From positions 248,001 through 312,000 of the forward strand of contig MCGO01000008.1 in NCBI GenBank assembly GCA_002104985.1: 64,000 nucleotides of DNA. The letters run 5' to 3'. The position numbers and the translations under genes are program-made. Positions 48,701 to 57,883 of this stretch are shown piece after piece. Source of the DNA: Rhizoclosmatium globosum. Its lineage: Eukaryota; Chytridiomycota; Chytridiomycetes; Chytridiales; Chytriomycetaceae. How positions within the stretch are numbered: the first letter of the stretch is position 1; the number at the start of each line of letters is the position of its first letter. The notes below the pieces were generated by a model that saw only the letters and a program-made list of their open reading frames with translations, had not been told where the DNA came from and searched no databases.

Positions 48701-50795
48701 GAATCAGCGGCAACGCCTCAATTGACGGGAGAGTGGAAGCAGGCTTGGGCGAAACTGTAGACTTTGTCTTGTCCAAGCCAATCAATAACAACAATCCTCC
48801 GAGTTGTCAACTCTCTCTAAACTAACAATCTTCTTGATCCGTTTCCTCTTCCCCTTCCCTTTCCCATCACCATCCATCTCCTTCCCATCCCGCTTAGCCC
48901 CTTCGACTTCAGCAGTTTTCACCGCCTCCCTAAAAGTCGAAACCCCCATCCCAACAACATTCCTCCTGCCAACTTCGCCCGTCTTTGGTCCAATCAACCC
49001 CTCCACCCGGCGACACACAGCCTCAATATGCTTCACCCAACACTGAAACCAATTCCCCCGTTTCTGGAAATAGGTGGCAACAATCCTGCAGGGGCAAGCA
49101 CGCCTCTACGTCGACATCCCCACTGATACCGTTCCTCCTCCCTCGCTCGCCTCGTTTCTTCAATGTCGACAACGATTCGTTCCATGCTGCTGATGAAGTC
49201 GTCTATGCGGCGATACGTGTCCCGGATTGCGTTGAGAAGGGTTTGTACTTCTTTGAGGGCTGGCGGGTCGAGGTTTCGCGATTCAAAGTGGGTATGGAGG
49301 AGGGTGTTGCAGGATGTGAGGGTGGGAGGAGTGGGGTGTATGTTTGGATCATGTCGGGGAGGGAGGCATGGAGTTTCGGAAGACATCGTTCAAGAGGGTC
49401 AAGTAGGGCCGTCACAGTTTGTTCGTCGTTGTATAGTTTTCTGAAGAGACAACGTACAACGTTGGTTTAGCAATTGGGCTCCAGTTTAATTTTTCGGAAA
49501 TGCTACCTGATAAAGGGCCAGTAACTCGAACTGTAATCCAACAGAACTTCTTGGCCTTTGAGGATTGGCTTTGTGATTGTCAAGAAAAAGATGGGCCTTT
49601 AAACATCCGTCAGTGAATCTTCGCCGAAGGACAGCAATACTTATTCCTCACCATCCACAAACAGTAACTTCCAGAATTCTACAGTTTTCGTTTGGAGGTT
49701 CATCTTCCCCAAACGGATTCTTTCGATAATCGTTAATTTCCGATGCCCACCCATACATTCCCCTACACGCTGCACCATCCATCAACAGCAGAGACTTTAC
49801 TTGCCCCCTTTCACGTGCAATATTTGACAGATTGAGTTTTTCATGATTCAGAATGGCGGTTGAAATGTGATGAGACGTATTTGTTGTTGATTCGAATTCG
49901 TGGAGCTGAAAAGAACACACTGTTTAGCATCAAGATATAAACGAGGCCGGATACGTAATTGATTACCTTGTATTCTCGTTCGAATGCATTCAACACGTTT
50001 GTCTCCTCAATTTCGTGATGCTCAACTTGGAGAAGGTATTTTCCATCATCTATGATTTTATGAATAATTATTTTGACAGAAAGAATGGTGGGATTCGCTG
50101 AGGACTCACACATTCCAATTACTTCACCGGCATTGATATCTCTGTCCGCAGTCACAATTTTTGTAACTCCGCGAGGATCATTGATGACATCTAACGGGGT
50201 AACGGGTTATTCGCAAGAGGAAGAGGCGAATTCATTCACATACCTTGCACTGAAACAATCTTGAATATTTGAAAAGGCTGATACGGTTTATCTGGCTCTC
50301 GTCGAACTTCGTCCAAGTTGGGATCTCTTCCTTTTCTTCCGTAAACATGTTTGAGAAATGTCTGTTGTGTCAAGTCAGTTAAAAGAGACGTTGCTCAGAA
50401 CTGGATGGAAACTTGCCTTCCCGATTTCAGAAAACCCCTTCAGAATTTGAATTTCGTTTGTGTTTTGAGGATTGACATATGCACAGGTAACTTCCATGGT
50501 TTTATCCTTGGTGAATTTGACGAGGGGTATATTCCTGTCCAACCGTTTTGCCTCAAACCATTCGTTCTAAGAATTGACGAAATTCAGTGTAAGTTCAAGC
50601 CTATGGCCAATTTGTCGCTTCTAGGTTGGATATTCGCAGGATATTCATTGTTTGATTTGAAGGGTGCCCTTTCATTCCAGACCATGCAATCCAATCCTTT
50701 CTCTGAAGTTGCCTTCTGTCACCAGTTGATTCTCTAATTCTCTTCCCGCCTGTCTCATCAGATACGCCAACCCGTTCTTTGATTTCGACTCTCAT
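45728..50795 (-). CDS. SET-domain protein with a long tail carrying three SUMO-interaction-like motifs
   Basis: A large multi-exon gene; the ATG at 50795 is the most likely start. The N-terminal third is a SET domain spread over exons between about 50590 and 49500: TADRDINAGEVIG, ILNHEKLNLSN, YGWASEINDYRKNPF, NENCRILEVTVCGWPIFF and ILKGQEVLLDYSSSYW. The usual NHSC is replaced by INDYR, as in a divergent group of fungal and protist SET proteins; the catalytic Tyr (LLDY) is kept. No pre-SET or post-SET cysteines are visible. After a helical region come some 900 disordered Ser/Pro-rich residues, and the C-terminus has VIDLDDDD, VIEIIESDDD and VVNLISDED. One intron (at about 50435) uses a GC donor, AAG then GCAAGT. 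Four places (about 49320, 48800, 47640, 46050) are one base short. It is a likely lysine methyltransferase; the target is unknown. Confidence 0.72.
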
Positions 50796-51284
50796 TCATT
50801 TCGAAAACCGACTCCTCGCTCGTCTGACACTATCCTCCTTTCACTCATTAAATGAATGCATACCATACGAATCCACATGTAATGACGAGCAAGGATGGAC
50901 ATCCAAGGCCGAGGCATACCATCCGAGCCAATCATCCTAGGTTCATCGCGATGTCGTTGAATCAGAATTTCGGGGTTGTTTGTGATTTGAAGAAAGGTGG
51001 GAGGGACAGATGGGTCTGGGTGAGGGCATTGAGAGGAGAAAGGCTTAGTAAGTACTTTGGAGAGACAGTAGCAACAATCGCGCACCAAGAGGGACGACAC
51101 TCAAATCGTCTGGTTCACTGTTGTCATCTGAGCTCAAAAGAATGCGAACGCCGTCCGTGTCGGACTCTTCGTCCGAAGTCATCCGAAAGTTGAAAGTTGA
51201 AACACTTGGGAGGGTCTGAAAAGGGGGGCCAGTGCAAGTTTTGTGTGTTTGCAAAACCAAACTTTGAAACAGAAACCGAGTCTG
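50796..51284. other. Intergenic, divergent promoter region
   Basis: About 490 nt between the SET gene start (minus strand) and the PADR1 gene start (plus strand). A minus-strand frame at 50792-51100 may be an upstream exon of the SET gene, but no join was found. Nothing else was recognised. Confidence 0.4.
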
Positions 51285-52153
51285 ATGTCCAACGACGAGG
51301 AAGTCCGTGCTCCCGAATCCACCACCACCGCCACCACCGCCACTGCCTCTGATGCCGCCACTGTCCACGTTGAGCTGAAAGAGGCGGCCAAGGCGGTCGT
51401 TGACGCCGAGGCCAAGGCTGAAGAAGACGTCGTTGAAGCGGGAGACAAGCCAGCAGAGTCCAAGGACGCCAACGCCGATGCAAAGCGGACGACGACGAAG
51501 AAGAAGAGGAAGACGACGACGAGGACGACGAAGAGGACGATGACGACGAAGACGAAGACGACGACGATGATGACGACGAGTCCGAATTCGAGGGCGAATC
51601 CGACTTTGGCTCCGGCTCCGACTCGGACGCAGACGACCTGAGCGATGCCGACGATGACGACGATGAACCCCGCCAAAAACGTGGTGCTGCAAAGCGCCGT
51701 GCCGCTCCGGTCAGGGCAAAGGCGGCTCCGGCCCCAAAGCGCCAGAAGGTCGCTGCTAAGCCTGTGTCCGAAGACGAGGAAGAAGACGATGAGGACGCCG
51801 GCTACCCTGGTCTCACTAAGGAACAGAACGACCTGCTCTTTTCTTCAACGGCCGTCAAGCTGAAGGAAATGCTCAAGCGGAACGAACAAGTTCTGACCGG
51901 TAACAAGTCTGAACTGCAAGACCGTATTGCCTTGTGCATCAATGAAGGCTGCTATCCAAAGTGTCCAAAGTGCGGAACTGGAAGGCTGCGTCCCTCAAAA
52001 GTGAAGGCCAGAAAGGATGTTCTTGAGTGCCCTGGACATGTTGATGACGAAGGAAAATTCAATGCCTGTGGGTTCTGGGATGGAAAGCCTGGTCATGAGG
52101 ACTTGAAGGTTATTCGTCCGGAATGGATCAAGGGTCCGGACAGTGTGCTCTAA
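51285..52153 (+). CDS. Acidic SAP/PADR1 zinc-ribbon protein
   Basis: A single-exon gene of about 289 residues. The N-terminal 65 residues are Ala/Glu/Thr-rich, then a strongly acidic Asp/Glu tract of about 60 residues, a Lys/Arg/Ala-rich basic patch, and a C-terminal domain. The latter starts with a SAP-like helix pair (LKEMLKRNEQVLTGNKSEL) and continues as a PADR1 zinc ribbon: CPKCGTGRLRP, LECPGH and NACGF provide four cysteines. PADR1 is the third zinc finger of PARP1, which links DNA binding to catalysis; here it stands alone with no ADP-ribosyl transferase domain. A nuclear DNA- or chromatin-binding role is inferred. At about 51485 the frame is one base short, just where the acidic tract begins. 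Confidence 0.78.
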
Positions 52154-52475
52154 AAAAGTGTCAACAAGTATTGGGCGTCAGGGATGAATCATGGACTTTT
52201 TTTTTATTTGTTTGTTTATTATGTACTTGTTACGTTATTTCTTCAGTTACTCTCCGTTTTGGTTTCAGTTCGTGCAATAAAGGTTCAGGGTTTTCTGCAA
52301 CCCTCTCTGTATGAATCCTGCATGAAACTACATTTCGAAAATAAATAGTGTGGTAAAGGTTCTGTTCTTGATGGAAGCAGAGTGAATCGATTTTTTTGCC
52401 TTCAACTGCATGACATTCGAGTGGACCGGTTGGCATTGGGAACAGAAACAACAAACAACAACCAGCGAAATCATC
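52154..52475. other. Intergenic between PADR1 and asparaginyl-tRNA synthetase genes
   Basis: About 320 nt, T-rich just after the PADR1 stop and otherwise featureless. It should hold the PADR1 3' end and the synthetase promoter. No RNA gene or repeat was seen. Confidence 0.5.
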
Positions 52476-54694
52476 ATGGGTACGTCTCAAACCCGCCACC
52501 TGATCACTCGTACCTCAACGTATCTAACCACACACACACACTCTCTCTCTCCTCACCCCAGAAACCGACAACAAACAAATCATCCACGTCTGCGAAGTCA
52601 GTGGCCACGACACCAACGGCGCCGGAACCGAAAAGATGCCCTTCAAGACGGCCCTCCGCGCAATGCAGGCAATCAACGGCTCTGAAGAGATCCAGATTCT
52701 GGTTCGCAAGGATCTTGTCGAGGGATTCAAGGAAATCAGCGGTGCAGGAAAAAAGAAGGCCAAGAAGCTGTGGGAAGGTGAAGAGAAGAAGCGTGTCAAG
52801 GCCGAGGAATTGAAGGCCAAGGAAGCCGTGAGTAGTTCCCCCTCTGACACAGGGCTCCCCACTATCTTCGCTTTTTCTATCTTCTCATCTTCTTCCCGCA
52901 ACAATCACAATAGGCGGAGAAGGCTGCCAGAGCTGGTGATGATGCCAAGAGACTCGAAGAAGCAAAGAGCATTAAGCTCGTTAACGATGAAAGCTTGGGA
53001 GTTGCTACCAAGGTTTGGTGACTTCGTTCGTCGCCCAATTCACACACATCGTTTACCTCGTGAATTCCCCATAGATCAAAATCAGCCAGGGTGTTAACAA
53101 CCGTGGAAAGCGTGTCGCTGTCAACGGTATTATTTTGCGCTCTTATTGACTCATAGCCAAATCTCATATATATCCCAATATCAGGATGGGTGCACAACCT
53201 TCGTGTTCAAGGAAAGGATATGATGTTCTTGGTGTTGAGAGACGGAACTGGTCACTTGCAATGTCTCTTGAAGGGTCGTGTGGTAAGGGGGCAAACCATC
53301 TAGTTCTGTCTGTTTTAACTCACTGTTTCACAGTGCCACACTTACGATGCCTTGACTCTTACTCGCGAGTCCACTGTCAAGGTTTACGGTATGCTCAACG
53401 AAGTTCCAGAGGGAAAGAAGGCTCCAGGAGGCCATGAGCTTGTTGTTGATTACTGGGAGTTGATTGGACGCGCTCCATCTGGAGAGGAGAACTACGAAAA
53501 CCAATTCAACGAGGTTAGAGAATTACCATGAAGCCTGTAAGGAGTGTGGAGTGACTCATTGACTCATTCGACGGAATATTTAGGAATCTAACCCAGAAGT
53601 CTTGTATAACCTCCGTCACCTCGTGATTCGTGGAGACAGAGCCTCTTCTATCCTCAAGATGCGTTCCATCATCATCAAGGCTTTCCGTTCCCACTTTGAG
53701 TCAAAGCAGGTTACCGAAATCACTCCACCATTGATGGTGCAAACCCAAGTTGAGGGAGGAGCTACTCTCTTTGGATTCAAGTACTATGGTGAAGAGGCTT
53801 ACTTGACTCAGTCTTCTCAGTTGTACTTGGAAACCACTCTCCCAAGTGTCGGTGACTCTTTCTGTATTGCCGAAAGTTTCCGTGCCGAGAACTCCCACAC
53901 TAGACGTCACTTGTCTCAGTTCTCACACTGTGAAGCCGAATATGCTTTCATTGAGTTTGACGATCTGTTGCAGAACATTGAAGACATGGTAGCTACTGTT
54001 TCTCTCTCTCAATTTCAACATAACAGAATTATTAACCAAATTTATCAATAATTTAGATCTGCGGCGTCGTCGAAGCCGTCATGAACGACCCAATCGGCTC
54101 CCAACTCCTCAAAGAACTCAACCCAGACTTCAAGCCGCCCTCCCGCCCCTTCAAGCGTATGCCCTACACAGAAGCAATCGCCTGGCTCAACGAGCGCAAC
54201 ATCATCAACGAAAAGACTGGCCAACCCTTCGCCTTCGGTGAAGATATCCCGAGTCCCCAGAACGCCGCATGACAGACACAATCAACGAGCCAATCTTCTT
54301 GTGCAAATTCCCAGTTGAAATTAAGAGTTTCTACATGAAGCGATGTGCTGATGACCGAAGATTAACTGAGAGTGTTGATGTGTTGATGCCAGGAGTTGGA
54401 GAGATTGTTGGTGGAAGTATGCGTATCAGTGATTACCAGGAGTTGATGGATGCCTACAAGAGAGAGGGTATTGATGCTGCTCCTTACTACTGGTGAGTCG
54501 TGTTTGATTTTCTTAACCTATAGTTGCTCATTAATCTTTGTGCTTGTAGGTTCACTGACCAGCGCAAGTACGGAACTTGCGAACACGGAGGTTTCGGTTT
54601 GGGTATTGAGCGTTTCGTTGCTTGGTTGCTCAACTGTTACACTGTGAGAGAGACTTGTTGGTACCCACGTTTCCCAGGAAGATGCCAGCCATAA
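52476..54694 (+). CDS. Cytosolic asparaginyl-tRNA synthetase
   Basis: A multi-exon gene. The first exon is four bases (ATG plus one G, 52476-52479) and the second resumes at 52562. The product starts with the eukaryote-specific N-terminal extension ([13 protein letters not shown], then a Lys-rich helix), followed by the OB-fold anticodon-binding domain ([20 protein letters not shown]) and the class II catalytic domain. Motif 2 is [26 protein letters not shown] text split over two lines of evidence ([11 protein letters not shown] and FSHCEAEY), and motif 3 is [15 protein letters not shown]. It charges tRNA-Asn in the cytosol. At about 54257 the frame is one base short, between EDIP and [11 protein letters not shown] decayed copy lies directly downstream. 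Confidence 0.95.
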
Positions 54695-54798
54695 ATGAGT
54701 GTGTATGTGTTGGTTATTTGAGGATGATGTATGGTTTAAATGATGAATCATTTGTGTTGGGATAGTTGTACTTTTGTTTTATTGTGTGATAATCGAAT

Positions 54799-56863
54799 GG
54801 AAACGGTCAACAAACTCATCATTTATATCTGCGAAGTCGAAGGAACTGAGAAGACACCGTTCAAAACTACCCTTCGTGTCATCCAACGGTTCGCATTCTG
54901 GTCCGCAAGGATCTCGCTGAGGGATTCAAAGAAATCAGTACGTATGGGAAAGCGAAATAGGCAGATAAATATGCTGTTAGAACACATTTGCGTACTTGAA
55001 CAACCCAATTATTGCGGGAAAGTGAGTTGTTATCAATGGTACACCCATTCTGTGTTCAACTGAATCTAATTATATGTCTTCTTCAGGCTGGATCGACAAA
55101 CTTCGCGTTTTAGGAAAGCATTTGATGTTTCTGATATTGGATACGGCACTGGTCACTTCCAATGCCTCTTGAAGGGTCAAGTGGTATGGATTTGAGCCCT
55201 TTCCAATTTCAACGACCAACCTCGTGGTAGTGTCGCATTTATGACGCATTGAATCTAACTTTAGAGTCATCCGTCAAATTGTATGGACATAAAATGTCAA
55301 AGGAGGACAAGTCAGGAGCATCAAAGACTGGGAGATAATAGGCCTCGCCGTTTCCGATGGCATCGACGGGTACGGAAAATACGTGACTACAGGACCGTCT
55401 TATTCACGTCTTGTAACAAATGGAACAACTTCGTCTTGTTGTGGTGGGATTGATGGAATTGGGGTTTGTCGTTCCGCGAAACAGACCAAGTACAACGCCG
55501 AAACAGCTGAAAATGGAAGCATTATGCGTACTACCACCATTTTGTTCTTTTCCATAGATTAGCCTGACAAAGCAGGAGTTGAAATAATTTACAGAAGTAG
55601 CCATACATTGAGCCAAATTAAGAAAAAGCATAATCCACAAACCTAAAATAGAAAGCGTATAAGATATAACACTCTTTACAACCTTCAACGAGAAGATAGA
55701 TCCACAGGTTTAAATGGGTTGTCTGAAGATTGACTTGTGACAGACCACCACAACAACCAACATCCCTCCTATCTTCCCCTACATCACACAAAAGCACCCA
55801 AGGTGGGGATCGAACCCACGACCACCTGCTTAGAAGGCAGATGCGCTACCGCTGCGCTACCCGGGCCTGTTCACGTAAAGTGTTTACAACATTATGTACG
55901 CAGTTTGAAGAAACAACGACCCATAGCAATTCCAAGTACGTCAATATTATTGAATTACTTGTTTAACAGAGTTAGTACGCTTGTATATGTTAGGGAGGGA
56001 CTTTGCGCGTTAGCATATGTTATTCTTAAAACAGTACGACCAAATATTTTGCCCACTTGATCGGCTTTACAGGCGGTCTTACAGTCAGATCATACAAGTA
56101 TACTTCAAGTAACATCATTTTAATGTCGGGTGTGCGTGTCTCGACTTACCTTTCAGTTAAATTAGTGTGTTACTCTGATTAAGAGGTAGTATATGATCGG
56201 TTAGGAATTTAAACAAAACTCATGTGAAAAGCGTATCATAACGTATTGCAGTAACGTTTTTTGTGGTTGGATAAGAATGTTGCGATTTATTTGGGTTATT
56301 GCAGTGGTTTCACAATGTTTGTTTCCTGGCTAGGATTCTCAGACTGCCTCAGTTTTCATTCCTATCACCGTTGAGGAAATGGTACGTCTATTGAAAAGTT
56401 GTTCAACACAATCTCGAATTTGGCGATGACATCCTTGATTGGCATAAATGCCAGTTGATAAATTCAATCAACGAACCAGTCTTTTCGTGCAATTTCCCTG
56501 TGGTCAACGTGAAACGATGCTCGAATGCCCACGCATTAACTGAGAGCGTTTAACTTTTGCTGCCGATAGTTGGTGAGGTTGTTAGTGTAGGAATGCGAAT
56601 CAGTGACTACCAGGAATTGATGGACGCGTACAAGACAGAAGGCATAGATTCTAATTATTGTTAGTATTATTATATGCGAAATTTTTCCCGATTGAAACTC
56701 TGTTGATGTGCCTTTAGAGTCACTGACCAACGGAAATTTGGAATATGTGAACACGGTGGTTTCGGTCTGGGCATGGAGCGTATAACATGGTTGTTAAGCT
56801 GCCGCGGCGTCACTGAGGCCTGTTGTTACCCACTTTTGCGGCTCGATTGTTGGGGAAGTTGAG
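54799..56863 (+). pseudogene. Decayed duplicate of the asparaginyl-tRNA synthetase gene
   Basis: Recognisable pieces appear in the same order as the intact gene just upstream. These are METVNKLIIYICEVEGTEK at about 54799, the OB-fold piece at about 55083-55190 (TGHFQCLLKGQV), YDALNLTLESSVKLYG at about 55240, NEPVFSCNFPVV at about 56470, [18 protein letters not shown] at about 56600, and the motif 3 piece [17 protein letters not shown] at about 56750. Intron-like gaps persist between pieces, so this is a DNA-level tandem duplicate rather than a retrocopy. The class II motif 1 and motif 2 region is missing and the interval instead holds a tRNA gene. Stops and shifts are numerous. Confidence 0.9.
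55795..55866 (-). tRNA. tRNA-Arg (UCU anticodon)
   Basis: A complete cloverleaf on the minus strand. The acceptor stem GCCCGGG pairs with CTTGGGT, using three G-U pairs. The D arm starts TAGCGCAGCGGTAGCGC (A box). The anticodon stem TCTGC/GCAGG holds the loop CTTCTAA with anticodon TCT, and the T arm GTGGGTTCGATCCCCAC contains a perfect B box. The discriminator base is G and no intron is present. It decodes AGA arginine codons. It sits inside the decayed synthetase duplicate, in the opposite orientation. Confidence 0.93.
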
Positions 56864-56933
56864 TTTGAGTACAAATCTTTAATGAAATGAAAAATACGCT
56901 TAAAATAACCCGGACGACGAGTCATGATTTCAG

Positions 56934-57704
56934 TCACACCATTTTACAAGGAGCACTTGCTCGCTTCTTTCGTGTAACTAATGCCAATTTCGCACAATAG
57001 TTGAAAATGTCTGCGACTCCCTCCCCTGTTTTTGCCGAACACTCAAAGTACTTTTTTGCCCCAATTTCCGTTGCTTTTTTCGCGCCCTTAGAATGTGAAA
57101 TCAGTCAAGTATTATTCTTGAAACTGTTCTAACCTCTTCATAACTGATTGGTTCCGTGCATAGTTTTTTCATAGCGTCTATAGTATCAGGATCATTCCGC
57201 AGATCTTTTTTGAGTCCAACCAGTACTTTTGGGACATCGGGCAGGAAATGATTCATCTCAGGCTTCCACTATAATACAGAATTAACGGACACGATAACAT
57301 GGCTTTCATTGTATTCGCATACCTTGTCCGCTAGAGACCAAAAGCTTTCGCGATTATTTACAGCATAAGAAATGATGATAACGTCGCTGGATGGATAACT
57401 CAAAGGCCTCAATCTGTCATAGTCTTCTTGTCCTGCTGTATCCCACAGTGACAGATCAATTAGTTTTCCATTTACTGAGATGCTGGTGATAAAGTTTTCA
57501 AAGATGGTAGGGTGGTAAGACTGGTGTAGAAAGCCAGGTCAGTTCCGGACATGTCAAATCGCGTGTCCTTACAGTAGGAAAAGCAAGGCCAGCCTGGACC
57601 ATCAGAAGGGCCGTCTTTCCGCAGTATCCGTCGCCGACAATGACGAGCTTCTTTCTGATTCGCGGCGACGGTTCCTTGTCGACAGTGTTTCCTCGGTGGA
57701 GCAT
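56934..57704 (-). CDS. Rho-family small GTPase
   Basis: Four exons (57704-57573, 57520-57323, 57268-57134, 57086-56934) give exactly 205 residues. The P-loop is GDGYCGKT, switch 2 is [17 protein letters not shown], the Rho insert helix is [17 protein letters not shown], and the G5 loop is CSAKTG. The C-terminus ends in a basic stretch and CKMV, a CaaX-like prenylation box with Lys in the first aliphatic position. The G4 guanine-recognition motif reads VGLKKD, with Leu where Rho and Ras proteins have Asn or Thr. That could weaken guanine specificity. It likely acts at the plasma membrane in actin or polarity signalling; closest to Rho/Rac rather than Ras. Start codons of this gene and IFT144 are 179 bp apart, divergent. 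Confidence 0.9.
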
Positions 57705-57883
57705 CTTGCACTAGGGAATCGCATGTTTAGCGACCCGGACTCTGTTTGTTGAAGGAGCCCGGACAACTTACAATGGGTGGTTTTGGTTTGTGGCGGGTGG
57801 CTGCGAAGTTCGAACGAGGCTGTTTGGTTTGTTTTTCTGAGGACGAGTGGACAATTTCATTCCAAACGAACGTGAGCGAGGCC

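Noticed and set aside
51045..51692. Long minus-strand open frames opposite the PADR1 gene (up to 215 aa, Arg/His-rich)
   Set aside because: They are the antisense of the Asp/Glu codon tract, which lacks stops by composition; no domain is visible.
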